From: [Clostridium] citroniae WAL-17108
GTDB lineage: Bacteria; Bacillota; Clostridia; Lachnospirales; Lachnospiraceae
DNA length: 64,000 nucleotides
Direction: 5' to 3'
Assembly: GCF_000233455.1 (NCBI RefSeq)
Contig: NZ_JH376423.1
Span: 62,001 to 126,000 of the forward strand
Shown here: positions 52,578-62,080 of the stretch, piece after piece
Numbering within the stretch: position 1 is the stretch's first letter
Layout of the letters: the number at the start of each line of letters is the position of its first letter
Notes under the pieces: model-generated
The model's database searches: none
What the model was told of the DNA's origin: nothing
What the model saw: the letters and a program-made list of their open reading frames with translations, nothing else
Translations under genes and position numbers: made by a program

Positions 52578-53518
52578 TGGAGGAACAAGCATTTGTACAC
52601 AAGTCCGTACTTTTATATGAGACAGTGGGAAGCCTGAATATCAAGCCCGGAGGCATTTATGTGGATGGAACGCTGGGCGGGGGAGGACATGCCTACGAGG
52701 TGTGCAAACGCCTGGGAAGCGGACGTCTCATTGGTATTGACCAGGATGCGGACGCCATAGCGGCCGCGGGAAAGCGGCTGGAACACTTTAAGGATAAAGT
52801 AACCATAGTAAGAAGCAATTATGAGAATATCAAAACAGTGCTGGAGGATCTGGAACTCAGCAAAGTGGACGGTATCTACCTGGATCTGGGAGTTTCCTCC
52901 TATCAGCTGGACAAGGCTTCCAGGGGATTTACCTACAGGGAGGATGCGCCTCTGGACATGAGGATGGATCAGAGGAATACCACCACGGCGGCTGACATTG
53001 TCAATACTTACGGAGAAATGGAACTGTACAGGATCATCCGGGACTATGGTGAGGATAATTTTGCGAAGAATATAGCAAAGCATATTGTAAGAGAGCGGGA
53101 GGAGCATCCCATTGAGACCACGGGACAGTTGGCGGAGATCATAAAGAACGCGATCCCGGCCAGAGTACGGGCCACGGGCGGACACCCGGCCAAGCGTACC
53201 TTCCAGGCCATACGGATCGAGTGCAATCATGAACTGGATGTTCTGGAGCACTCCATTGACACTATGATCGGCCTTTTAAACCCGGGAGGCCGCCTGAGTA
53301 TCATTACGTTCCATTCACTGGAAGACCGGATCGTAAAGAACCGGTTCAGGACCAATGAGAACCCCTGTATCTGCCCTCATGAGTTTCCTGTCTGCGTGTG
53401 CGGCAGGAAGAGCAAAGGAAAGGTGATATCAAGGAAACCCGTATTGCCCTCAGAGAAAGAACTGGAAGAAAACAGCCGTTCAAAGAGCGCCAAGCTGCGC
53501 GTGTTTGAACGGGGATAA
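52577..53518 (+). CDS. rsmH: 16S rRNA (cytosine-1402-N4) methyltransferase
   Basis: 313-residue SAM-dependent methyltransferase (MraW) that modifies C1402 in the ribosomal decoding centre. SAM motif: [30 protein letters not shown]; further family segments are [51 protein letters not shown] and [16 protein letters not shown] Cys-rich stretch ([13 protein letters not shown]) near the C-terminus is common in clostridial members. Start overlaps mraZ by one base. Confidence 0.96.
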   Translation: MEEQAFVHKSVLLYETVGSLNIKPGGIYVDGTLGGGGHAYEVCKRLGSGRLIGIDQDADAIAAAGKRLEHFKDKVTIVRSNYENIKTVLEDLELSKVDGIYLDLGVSSYQLDKASRGFTYREDAPLDMRMDQRNTTTAADIVNTYGEMELYRIIRDYGEDNFAKNIAKHIVREREEHPIETTGQLAEIIKNAIPARVRATGGHPAKRTFQAIRIECNHELDVLEHSIDTMIGLLNPGGRLSIITFHSLEDRIVKNRFRTNENPCICPHEFPVCVCGRKSKGKVISRKPVLPSEKELEENSRSKSAKLRVFERG

Positions 53519-53595
53519 ATACAGATGATGTAACGCCGCACAAAGGATTTTCGTACAAAGGATGACCATATCAAGACAGAAGGGAGGATAAGGTT

Positions 53596-54126
53596 ATGGC
53601 TGCAAGAACGCAGGCGTCATCAGGACGCACCAACAGACAGACAAACCGCAGGGCTGCACATACAGATCCCTATATGTACGGCACCGCGGCACCACAGCTT
53701 AAGCCGCAGGCCGCTCCACGGCCGGAGCGCAGGCCGGGGAAACCGGCAGGCAGCCAGTCCGTCCGGCACAATCACCGGATCCGCCGCAATCAGGAACGCG
53801 CATTGTATATGGATCTTCCGTATGTAATCATGCTTACCATTGCGTCAGTGTTTACCTTATACCTCTGCATCAACTACCTCCATGTGCAGTCATCCATTAC
53901 AGCAAGAATGCATAACATCGAGAAGATGGAGGCACAGTTAGAACAGCTTAAGGCGGAAAACGATGCCCTGGAGACCAGCATCAATACCAGCATTGACTTA
54001 AACAAGATCTATGAGATCGCCACTAAGGAGCTGGGGATGGTCTATGCCAAGAAGGACCAGGTGTTATTGTATGACAAGACAGAAAGCGAGTATGTAAGAC
54101 AGTATGAAGACATCCCGGAACACTAA
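53596..54126 (+). CDS. ftsL: FtsL/DivIC-like cell division protein
   Basis: 176-residue bitopic protein of the divisome. A long basic, Pro/Gln-rich cytoplasmic N-terminus (about 75 residues) precedes one helix (YVIMLTIASVFTLYLCINYL) and an extracellular coiled coil (ITARMHNIEKMEAQLEQLKAENDALETSINT), followed by YEIATKELGMVYAKKDQVLLYD. It probably forms the FtsL-FtsB/DivIC complex that activates FtsW-FtsI. Its end overlaps the PBP gene by 23 bases. The N-terminus is longer than in most FtsL. Confidence 0.9.
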   Translation: MAARTQASSGRTNRQTNRRAAHTDPYMYGTAAPQLKPQAAPRPERRPGKPAGSQSVRHNHRIRRNQERALYMDLPYVIMLTIASVFTLYLCINYLHVQSSITARMHNIEKMEAQLEQLKAENDALETSINTSIDLNKIYEIATKELGMVYAKKDQVLLYDKTESEYVRQYEDIPEH

Positions 54127-56425
54127 TGGAGGCGGCCGCCCCGGTGGTAATGGAAAAGGGAACGGCCGGGAGCAGCACAATACAAAAGGAAAATACTTTT
54201 ATCCAAAGTATTTGCAGGAAAAGCTGGCAATCACCGTATTGGTGATTACGCTGGCTTTATTTGCATTAATAATGGTCCTTTACAGAATCATCAGGGACAA
54301 CAATGAACAGTACAACAAGATCGTACTGACCCAGCGCCAGCAGGAGTATGAAAGCCGTACCATTCCCTACCGAAGAGGGGATATCGTGGACAGGAACGGC
54401 ACCTACCTGGCTACCAGCGAAAAGGTATACAACCTGATCATCGACCCCAAACAGATCATGTCCAAACCGGAGCGTTATCTGGAACCCACCATAGAGGCGC
54501 TGGTGACCAGCTTTGGCTTTGACGGCGGGGAGGTGCGGGGCCTGATTGAGGAGAGGGCGGACAGCGCCTATCTCAGATATAATAAGGGGCGCCAGCTCAC
54601 CTATGACCAGAAGACTGCCTTTGAGCAGCTGGCAAAGGATATGAACAAAGCCTATTATGAGAACAAGGACGAGGTGGAGGGAAAAAAGCGGGTCAAGGGG
54701 ATCTGGTTTGAAGATGAATATAAAAGGATCTATCCCTATAATTCCCTGGCCTGCAATGTGATCGGATTTACCAGCAGTGACGGCAGCGTGGGAACAGGAG
54801 GGATTGAGCAGTACTATAACAGCAGCCTTATTGGGGTGAACGGACGGGAGTACGGATACCTGGACGAGAACTCCAACCTGGAGGGCGTGGTGAAGCCGGC
54901 AGAGGGCGGCAAGACCATTGTTTCCACCATTGATGTGAATATCCAGAATATTGTACAGAAATACATCAATGAATGGCAGACCACCACGGGCAGCAAGGTT
55001 ACGGCAGCCATTGTCATGAATCCCAACAACGGTGAGATCCTGGCCATGGGCACAAGCAATGTTTTTGACCTGAACAATCCCAGGGATGTAAGCGGATTTA
55101 CCCAGGAGGATCTGTTTGTTCTTGGAAAAAAAGAAGCAGCCGCTGTATACAGAAGGGAAAACGAAGGGAAGACTATTACAGAGGACCAGGTGCTGGATCA
55201 TTTCAGCCGGGAGGATGTGATCTCCTACGGGCAGCAGGTGGCCTGGAACCAGATCTGGAGGAATTTCTGTGTCAGTGACACATATGAGCCGGGTTCCCCT
55301 TCCAAGATCTTTACAGTGGCGGCCGGCATGGAGGAGGGACTTATAAAACCCAGTGACAGCTTTGAGTGTGCCGGTATCCTCCATGTGGGAGATCATGATA
55401 TCAAGTGTACGGCGTGGCGCAGGGGCGGCCACGGGTGGCTGAACGTACAGGAATCGCTGATGCAGTCATGCAACGTGGCCATGATGCGTATGGGCGCCAT
55501 TATAGGCCGGGACCGCTTTACCAAGTACCAGTCCATCTTTGGATTTGGTGACAAGACAGGGATCGACCTGCCGGGTGAGGCGGATACCAGCAGCCTTGTA
55601 TACAATGCGGACAACATGCGGCCCACGGATCTGGCAACCAATGCCTTTGGCCAGAACTACAACTGCACCATGGTCCAGATGGCTGCGGCATTCTGCTCCG
55701 TGCTCAACGGCGGATCTTATTATGAACCCCATGTGGTAAAGCAGATCCTCAATGAACAGGGCTCCGTGGTGGAGAAAAAGGAACCTGTACTGGTGCGGGA
55801 AACCGTATCCCAGTCCACAGCTGATTTCCTGAAGGAGGCCATGTTCCAGACGGTTGAGACCGGTACCGGAAAGGCAGCCCAGGTCATTGGATATGATGTG
55901 GGAGGCAAGACCGGAACAGCGGAAAAACAGCCCCGTTCAGCCAAAAACTATCTGGTCAGCTTTGCGGGCTTTGCGCCCATAGAGGATCCCCAGGTGTTTG
56001 TCTATGTAGTGATCGACACCCCAAACTATCCGCCGGGTGAGCAGCAGGCCCACAGCTCCTACGCAAGCGCGGTATTTTCAAAGATCATGACGGAGACCCT
56101 TCCTTATATGAATATATTTCCCACCAAGGATCTGCCGGAAGATGAGGCCATACAGGAAAGCCTTCCTTCCTCCGAGGGGATCAATGAGGTGGAGACAAGC
56201 CTGGAGGAGGGTGAAGGCCAGGAGGAGACCCCGGCCGAGACGCAGCAGCAGTATGATACGGATGAAGTGGTTCCGGATGATGGCGGGGGAAGCGGGGTAC
56301 CGGATTCAGTTCCCCGGGATCCGTCAGCCCCTGAGGGGCCTGGGACCGATACCGGACCCACAACTGAGGCCGATCCCTCCAAGGAGGAGACGGCCGATCC
56401 CCAGACCGCGGGGAGTAATCCCTGA
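54104..56425 (+). CDS. Class B penicillin-binding protein (FtsI/PBP2B-like)
   Basis: 773-residue transpeptidase for septal peptidoglycan. Basic low-complexity N-terminus, one membrane helix (KLAITVLVITLALFALIMVLY), dimerisation domain and transpeptidase domain with Ser398-x-x-Lys401 (EPGSPSKI), SCN in MQSCNVAMM and KTGT in GGKTGTAEKQPR. The C-terminus adds a long acidic, Pro/Thr/Glu-rich tail (about 690-773) of no known fold. It probably works with FtsW encoded downstream. The start at 54104 lies inside ftsL. Confidence 0.93.
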   Translation: MKTSRNTNGGGRPGGNGKGNGREQHNTKGKYFYPKYLQEKLAITVLVITLALFALIMVLYRIIRDNNEQYNKIVLTQRQQEYESRTIPYRRGDIVDRNGTYLATSEKVYNLIIDPKQIMSKPERYLEPTIEALVTSFGFDGGEVRGLIEERADSAYLRYNKGRQLTYDQKTAFEQLAKDMNKAYYENKDEVEGKKRVKGIWFEDEYKRIYPYNSLACNVIGFTSSDGSVGTGGIEQYYNSSLIGVNGREYGYLDENSNLEGVVKPAEGGKTIVSTIDVNIQNIVQKYINEWQTTTGSKVTAAIVMNPNNGEILAMGTSNVFDLNNPRDVSGFTQEDLFVLGKKEAAAVYRRENEGKTITEDQVLDHFSREDVISYGQQVAWNQIWRNFCVSDTYEPGSPSKIFTVAAGMEEGLIKPSDSFECAGILHVGDHDIKCTAWRRGGHGWLNVQESLMQSCNVAMMRMGAIIGRDRFTKYQSIFGFGDKTGIDLPGEADTSSLVYNADNMRPTDLATNAFGQNYNCTMVQMAAAFCSVLNGGSYYEPHVVKQILNEQGSVVEKKEPVLVRETVSQSTADFLKEAMFQTVETGTGKAAQVIGYDVGGKTGTAEKQPRSAKNYLVSFAGFAPIEDPQVFVYVVIDTPNYPPGEQQAHSSYASAVFSKIMTETLPYMNIFPTKDLPEDEAIQESLPSSEGINEVETSLEEGEGQEETPAETQQQYDTDEVVPDDGGGSGVPDSVPRDPSAPEGPGTDTGPTTEADPSKEETADPQTAGSNP

Positions 56426-56529
56426 CGGCCGTACCTGGAGCAGTACCGGATACTCCTTTCCGGATAAAGATTCATAAAATGAGACCGGCCCCAATATATT
56501 ATTAACAATGATGGACGCCGGAGACGCTC

Positions 56530-58320
56530 ATGAATTCAAACCTTACAAAGCACAGAAAGAATATAGCCGTCCTTGCACTGCTCATTGCCATTGTCATGGT
56601 GAGCCTCTCGGGGCGGCTTGCTTATCTTATGCTGTTCTGTTCCGAACACTACAGCGCAATGGCGGAGGACCTGCACCAGAGGGAACGTACCATCAAGGCA
56701 GCCAGAGGCCGGATCATCGATGCCAACGGCGTGGTCATAGCAGATAACAGGACCGTGTGCACCATTTCCGTTATCTACAACCAGGTGACGGACCGGGAGC
56801 GCGTAATACAAGTGCTCTGCAGTGAACTGGGGCTGGATGAGGAGCCGGTCCGAAAACGGGTTGAGAAGCGCAGCTCCAGGGAGATCATAAAGACCAATGT
56901 GGATAAGGAACTGGGGGATAAGATCCGCTCATACCGGCTGGACGGGGTAAAAGTGGACGAAGATTACAAGCGTTATTATCCCTATGACAGCCTGGCGTCC
57001 AAGGTGCTTGGATTTACAGGAGGCGACAACCAGGGAATCATAGGGCTGGAGGTAAAATACGAAAAGTACTTAAAAGGCATGAATGGGAAAATACTTACCA
57101 TGTCGGATGCCAAAGGGGTGGAGATTGAAAATGCCTCCGAGGACCGGATCGAACCCATACCGGGAAATGACCTGCACATCAGCCTGGATGTGAATATCCA
57201 GAAATATGCGGAGCAGCTGGCCTATCAGGTTCTGGAAAAAAAGAATGCCAAAAAGGTCTCCATCATAGTCATGAATCCCCAGAACGGGGAGCTGCTGGCC
57301 ATGGTCAATGTGCCGGAGTTCAATCTCAACGATCCCTTTACCCTGGACCAGAATCTGCGCAGCCAGAGCCTTCAGGAGATCGCTGCCCAGAACGCCTCCC
57401 TGCCCGCGTCCAAAAAGCAGGAGCAGCTGAACCAGATGTGGAGGAATACCTGTATCAACGATACCTATGAACCGGGTTCCACCTTTAAGATCATTACGGC
57501 GGCAGCCGGATTGGAGTCCGGTGCGGTGAAGCTGACAGACCAGTTTTCCTGCCCGGGATTTAGGATCGTGGAGGACCGGAAAATACGCTGCCACAAGGTG
57601 GGCGGACACGGCTCCGAGACATTTTTACAGGGTGCCATGAACTCCTGCAATCCGGTGTTTATCGATGTGGGGCAGAGGCTGGGCGTGGATGGCTATTATA
57701 AATATTTTACCCAGTTCGGCCTTAAGGGAAAGACAGGGATCGACCTGCCCGGAGAAGCTGCCACCATTATGCACAAAAAGGAAAATATGGGACTTGTGGA
57801 ACTGGCCACAGTGTCTTTCGGCCAGTCGTTCCAGATCACGCCCATCCAGCTGATCACAACAGCTGCCTCCATTGTCAATGGAGGAAACCGTGTAACGCCC
57901 CATTTCGGGGTAGCGGCAGTGAGCACGGACCAGACTTCGGTCCGCGCCTTCAAATATCCCTCCAAGGGACGCATCCTTTCTGAGGAGACCAGCGCCACCA
58001 TGCGCTACGTGCTGGAACAGGTAGTGTCGGAGGGAAGCGGCAAAAAGGCAAAGCTGGAAGGCTACAAGATCGGCGGCAAGACGGCCACGTCAGAGAAGCT
58101 TCCCAGAAGCCTGAAAAAATATATTTCATCTTTTATCGGCTTTGCTCCGGCGGACGATCCGCAGGTCATGGCGCTTATTACAATCGATGAACCGGAGGGG
58201 ATTTATTACGGCGGAACCATTGCCGCTCCGGTGGTTGGAGATCTGTTTAAGAATATACTTCCTTATCTGGGAATTCAGGCAACGGAGGAAGAAACTGCTG
58301 TGCACGTTTCCAATCCATAG
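56530..58320 (+). CDS. Class B penicillin-binding protein (SpoVD/PBP2B-like) with KTA motif
   Basis: 596-residue second transpeptidase gene in tandem. N-terminal helix KNIAVLALLIAIVMVSLSGRLAYLML, dimerisation domain, then Ser317-Thr-Phe-Lys (EPGSTFKI) and SCN in MNSCNPVFI. The third motif reads Lys517-Thr-Ala519-Thr (GGKTATSEKLPR) instead of KTGT. It lacks the PASTA domains of many SpoVD proteins. CGGAG lies 6 bases before the ATG. It could act in sporulation or in septation beside the upstream paralogue; sequence alone does not decide. Confidence 0.92.
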   Translation: MNSNLTKHRKNIAVLALLIAIVMVSLSGRLAYLMLFCSEHYSAMAEDLHQRERTIKAARGRIIDANGVVIADNRTVCTISVIYNQVTDRERVIQVLCSELGLDEEPVRKRVEKRSSREIIKTNVDKELGDKIRSYRLDGVKVDEDYKRYYPYDSLASKVLGFTGGDNQGIIGLEVKYEKYLKGMNGKILTMSDAKGVEIENASEDRIEPIPGNDLHISLDVNIQKYAEQLAYQVLEKKNAKKVSIIVMNPQNGELLAMVNVPEFNLNDPFTLDQNLRSQSLQEIAAQNASLPASKKQEQLNQMWRNTCINDTYEPGSTFKIITAAAGLESGAVKLTDQFSCPGFRIVEDRKIRCHKVGGHGSETFLQGAMNSCNPVFIDVGQRLGVDGYYKYFTQFGLKGKTGIDLPGEAATIMHKKENMGLVELATVSFGQSFQITPIQLITTAASIVNGGNRVTPHFGVAAVSTDQTSVRAFKYPSKGRILSEETSATMRYVLEQVVSEGSGKKAKLEGYKIGGKTATSEKLPRSLKKYISSFIGFAPADDPQVMALITIDEPEGIYYGGTIAAPVVGDLFKNILPYLGIQATEEETAVHVSNP

Positions 58321-58390
58321 TTGATTATTCCCGGAAAAAGACGTATACTAATTACCAAATAAGACATACATATGAGATTGAGGTGCCCTT

Positions 58391-59359
58391 ATGATTCATG
58401 AAACCATACTAGCTATCATTATTGCATTTGCCATCAGCGCACTGCTTTGCCCCATTATCATCCCTTTTCTGCACAAGCTTAAATTTGGCCAGCAGGTAAG
58501 GGAGGACGGACCGCAGGCCCATTTGAAAAAGCAGGGAACGCCCACCATGGGCGGGCTGATTATACTTTGCAGTATTATCATTACATCCATCTTTTATATT
58601 CCCAGCTATCCCAAGATCATTCCCATCCTTTTTGTGACGGTAGGGTTCGGCATTATCGGATTCCTGGACGACTATATCAAGATCGTGATGAAGCGCTCGG
58701 AAGGCCTGAAGCCGATGCAGAAGTTAGTTGGACAATTTATTATCACAGGTATTTTTGCCTGGTATCTGTTAAACAGCGGGGAAGTGGGGACCAATATGCT
58801 CATCCCATTTACCGGCGGGTTTGACGGCGGAAAGTTCCTTTCACTGGGAATCTTTTTTATCCCGGCCCTGTTCTTTATCATGCTGGGCACGGACAACGGG
58901 GTGAATTTTACAGATGGACTGGACGGACTTTGTACCAGTGTCACCATTCTGGTTGCCACGTTTCTGACCATTGTGGCCATAGGCGAGGATATGGGAATCA
59001 GTCCCATGACAGGAGCGGTGGTGGGAAGCCTTCTGGGCTTTCTGCTCTTTAATGTGTATCCGGCAAAGGTGTTTATGGGAGATACCGGTTCCCTGGCCCT
59101 GGGCGGTTTTGTGGCTGCTTCCGCCTATATGATGCGCATGCCCCTGTTTATCCCGATCATTGGCCTGATCTACCTGGTGGAAGTGCTGTCCGTCATTATG
59201 CAGGTTACGTATTTTAAGCGTACAGGCGGAAAACGCATTTTTAAAATGGCTCCCATCCATCACCACTTTGAACTGTGCGGATGGTCAGAGACCCGGGTAG
59301 TGGCGGTATTTGCCATTGTAACCGCAATATTGTGTATGGTTGCTTATCTTGGATTATAG
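58391..59359 (+). CDS. mraY: Phospho-N-acetylmuramoyl-pentapeptide transferase
   Basis: 322-residue membrane enzyme making lipid I from UDP-MurNAc-pentapeptide and undecaprenyl phosphate. About ten helices. Key segments: REDGPQAHLKKQGTPTMGGL, GFLDDYIKI with the Asp pair, LGTDNGVNFTDGLDGL, VFMGDTGSLALGG and MAPIHHHFELCGW. Full length; ATG 58391 is 70 bases after the PBP gene. Confidence 0.97.
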   Translation: MIHETILAIIIAFAISALLCPIIIPFLHKLKFGQQVREDGPQAHLKKQGTPTMGGLIILCSIIITSIFYIPSYPKIIPILFVTVGFGIIGFLDDYIKIVMKRSEGLKPMQKLVGQFIITGIFAWYLLNSGEVGTNMLIPFTGGFDGGKFLSLGIFFIPALFFIMLGTDNGVNFTDGLDGLCTSVTILVATFLTIVAIGEDMGISPMTGAVVGSLLGFLLFNVYPAKVFMGDTGSLALGGFVAASAYMMRMPLFIPIIGLIYLVEVLSVIMQVTYFKRTGGKRIFKMAPIHHHFELCGWSETRVVAVFAIVTAILCMVAYLGL

Positions 59360-59392
59360 TCGCATGCGTACGGTGAGGAGGTTAATTGACAA

Positions 59393-60751
59393 ATGAATCA
59401 GAGTCAGAAAGTGTTAGTTGCAGGAACTGGATTAAGCGGAATCTCAGCAGCGCGCCTTATACTGGAGCGTGGCGGTGAGGTGGTGCTTTATGACGGTAAC
59501 ACTGCCTTAAAGGAAGAAGACATCAAGGCAAAGCTTGATAAAGAAGCAAAGGTCAATGTTGTGCTGGGAGAGATCAAGCGCTCCGATCTTTTGGGAGTTG
59601 AACTGTGTATCATCAGCCCGGGCATTCCTCTGGACAGTCCCTTTGTGGCTGTTGTGGATGATGCCAAGATCCCCATTCTGGGCGAGATCGAGCTGGCTTA
59701 CCAGTGTGCGATGGGCAAGCTGGCTGCCATAACAGGAACCAATGGAAAGACCACCACCACAGCGCTCACAGGAGAGATATTAAAGGCGCGGTATGAAGAA
59801 ACCTTTGTGGTGGGGAATATCGGCGACCCGTACACTGCCAGGGTGTTGGACATGACGGAAGAATCCGTGACCGTTGCGGAAGTTTCCAGCTTCCAGCTGG
59901 AGACCATCATGGATTTCCACCCGGATGTAAGCGCAATCCTGAATATTACCCCGGATCATTTGAACCGCCATGGGACCATGGAGAATTATATACGTATCAA
60001 GGAGTGCATCACCCTGAACCAGACGGAACAGGACGCTGTGGTGCTGAATTATGACGACCCGGTCCTGAGGGGATTTGGCCAGGATCCGGAGCTTAAGCCC
60101 AGGGTCATCTGGTTCTCCAGCCGTGAGAAGCTGGCGGACGGATTCTGTATGAACGGAGATAATATTGTCCACTGCCAGAAGGGCCGTGAGACAGTGCTGG
60201 TCAATGTCCATGACATGAAGCTTCTTGGGCGGCATAATTATGAGAATGTAATGGCGGCAGCTGCCATTGGCCTGGAGATGGGAGTTTCCATGGCTGATAT
60301 TGCCAGGGTGGTGGAGGGATTCCTTCCCGTGGAACACCGCATTGAATTTGTGCGGGAGCGCACCGGAGTCAGGTATTACAATGATTCCAAGGGCACAAAT
60401 CCCGATGCGGCCATCCAGGCCCTGCGCGCCATGCCGGGACCTACCATCCTCATTGCAGGCGGATATGATAAGAACAGCGATTATGATGACTGGGTATCTG
60501 AGTTTGAGGGCAAGGTCAAATACATTGTCCTGATCGGACAGACCAGGGATAAGATTGCCGAATGTGCCAAGAAGCACAAATTTACGGAAATCATGTATGC
60601 GGAAGATATGCAGGAAGCAGTCCAGGTGTGCGCGGTTTATGCGGATACCGGGGATTATGTGCTGCTCAGTCCCGCCTGTGCGAGCTGGGGAATGTTTAAG
60701 AATTATGAAGAGCGCGGGCGTGTCTTTAAGGAGTGCGTCATGGCGCTGTAG
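59393..60751 (+). CDS. murD: UDP-N-acetylmuramoylalanine-D-glutamate ligase
   Basis: 452-residue cytoplasmic ligase adding D-Glu to UDP-MurNAc-L-Ala. N-terminal Rossmann-like domain (VLVAGTGLSGISAARLIL), ATP motif ITGTNGKTTTTALTGEIL, ILNITPDHLNRHGTMENY, and the C-terminal domain YYNDSKGTNPDAAIQAL and LSPACASWGMFKNYEERGRVFKE. Full length and typical. Confidence 0.97.
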   Translation: MNQSQKVLVAGTGLSGISAARLILERGGEVVLYDGNTALKEEDIKAKLDKEAKVNVVLGEIKRSDLLGVELCIISPGIPLDSPFVAVVDDAKIPILGEIELAYQCAMGKLAAITGTNGKTTTTALTGEILKARYEETFVVGNIGDPYTARVLDMTEESVTVAEVSSFQLETIMDFHPDVSAILNITPDHLNRHGTMENYIRIKECITLNQTEQDAVVLNYDDPVLRGFGQDPELKPRVIWFSSREKLADGFCMNGDNIVHCQKGRETVLVNVHDMKLLGRHNYENVMAAAAIGLEMGVSMADIARVVEGFLPVEHRIEFVRERTGVRYYNDSKGTNPDAAIQALRAMPGPTILIAGGYDKNSDYDDWVSEFEGKVKYIVLIGQTRDKIAECAKKHKFTEIMYAEDMQEAVQVCAVYADTGDYVLLSPACASWGMFKNYEERGRVFKECVMAL

Positions 60752-60764
60752 GAGGTAAATGCTT

Positions 60765-61988
60765 ATGGCGGGAAAGGTGCAGACGGCCGCCCGGCCCTCG
60801 GGCCAGGCTAAACGGCCGGCTATGAACCAGGACATAAGAGAACAGCAGATGCCAAAGAAAAAAAAGAAGGTCAAACATTTTTACGACTACAGCCTTCTGT
60901 TCTGCATCATTTTCCTGACAGCTTTCGGACTTGTCATGATTTATAGTGCCAGTTCCTATTCGGCCCAGCTGAATTACAAAGGCAACGGCGCTTATTTCAT
61001 GGAGCGCCAGGCAGGGATCGCGGCCGTGGGATTTGTGGCCATGATCATCATATCCAAGATGGATTACCATATATTTGCCAGGTTTTCCGTGCTGGCCTAT
61101 CTCATGTCATACATACTCATGATAGCGGTCAGCTTTGTGGGCCGGGAGGTAAATGGTAAAAGGCGGTGGCTGGCAATCGGTCCCTTGAGCTTTCAGCCCA
61201 CGGAGTTTGTAAAAATTGCCCTGATTGTTATGCTGGCCGCCATGATCACCACCATGGGTATAAAGATCAACAAGTGGCGCAATATGGGATATGTGGTGGC
61301 CATGACACTGCCCATCGCGGGCCTGGTTGCCATGAACAACTTAAGTTCCGGCATCATTGTGTGCGGTATTGCCTTTGTCATGCTGTTCGTGGCCTGCAAG
61401 GTGAAGTGGCCCTTTTTTACCATCGGCGCCCTGGGACTGGGTACGCTGGCATTTGCCGGGCCCATTGGAAAGTTCCTTATGACCATCAAACTGCTTCAGC
61501 CCTACCAGTTCAGGAGAATCGAGGCGTGGCTGAACCCGGAGTCCGACCCTACGGACAAGGGGTTCCAGGTGCTTCAGGGCCTTTATGCCATTGGTTCCGG
61601 CGGGCTGGTGGGACAGGGACTGGGAGAGAGCATCCAGAAGCTGGGATTTCTTCCTGAGTCCCAGAACGATATGATATTTGCCATTATCTGTGAAGAACTG
61701 GGATTGTTTGGCGCGGTGTCCATTATCCTGATATTCCTGTTTATGATATACAGGTTTATGCTCATTGCCAATAATGCACCGGATCTGTTTGGCGCCCTTT
61801 TGGTGGTGGGCGTCATGGGGCACATTGCCATTCAGGTCATCCTGAATATCGCGGTTGTAACCAATACCATACCGAACACCGGAATCACCCTGCCTTTTAT
61901 CAGTTACGGGGGCACCTCGGTCCTGTTCCTTCTTATGGAGATGGGGGTCGTACTCAGCGTGTCCAATCAGATAAAATTAGAAAAATGA
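60765..61988 (+). CDS. ftsW: FtsW/SpoVE-type lipid II polymerase
   Basis: 407-residue SEDS glycosyltransferase. The ATG at 60765 lies 8 bases after GGAGG; the ATG at 60759 is only 2 bases away from that site. A basic N-terminus (about 45 residues, ending PKKKKKVKHFYDYSLL) precedes ten helices. SEDS landmarks: GREVNGKRRWLAIGPLSFQPTEFVKIALI, GLYAIGSGGLVGQGLGESIQKLGFLPESQNDMIFAIICEELG and GITLPFISYGGTSVLFLLMEMG. It probably pairs with the PBPs encoded upstream. Confidence 0.95.
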   Translation: MAGKVQTAARPSGQAKRPAMNQDIREQQMPKKKKKVKHFYDYSLLFCIIFLTAFGLVMIYSASSYSAQLNYKGNGAYFMERQAGIAAVGFVAMIIISKMDYHIFARFSVLAYLMSYILMIAVSFVGREVNGKRRWLAIGPLSFQPTEFVKIALIVMLAAMITTMGIKINKWRNMGYVVAMTLPIAGLVAMNNLSSGIIVCGIAFVMLFVACKVKWPFFTIGALGLGTLAFAGPIGKFLMTIKLLQPYQFRRIEAWLNPESDPTDKGFQVLQGLYAIGSGGLVGQGLGESIQKLGFLPESQNDMIFAIICEELGLFGAVSIILIFLFMIYRFMLIANNAPDLFGALLVVGVMGHIAIQVILNIAVVTNTIPNTGITLPFISYGGTSVLFLLMEMGVVLSVSNQIKLEK

Positions 61989-62080
61989 CAAATTGGGCCT
62001 GCACAGGCGGGCACGTCCCGGCATATGCTTTAAGTAGATAGTGTTTTCTGCGGAAGGCATATATACCAGGAGGTGCCCCA

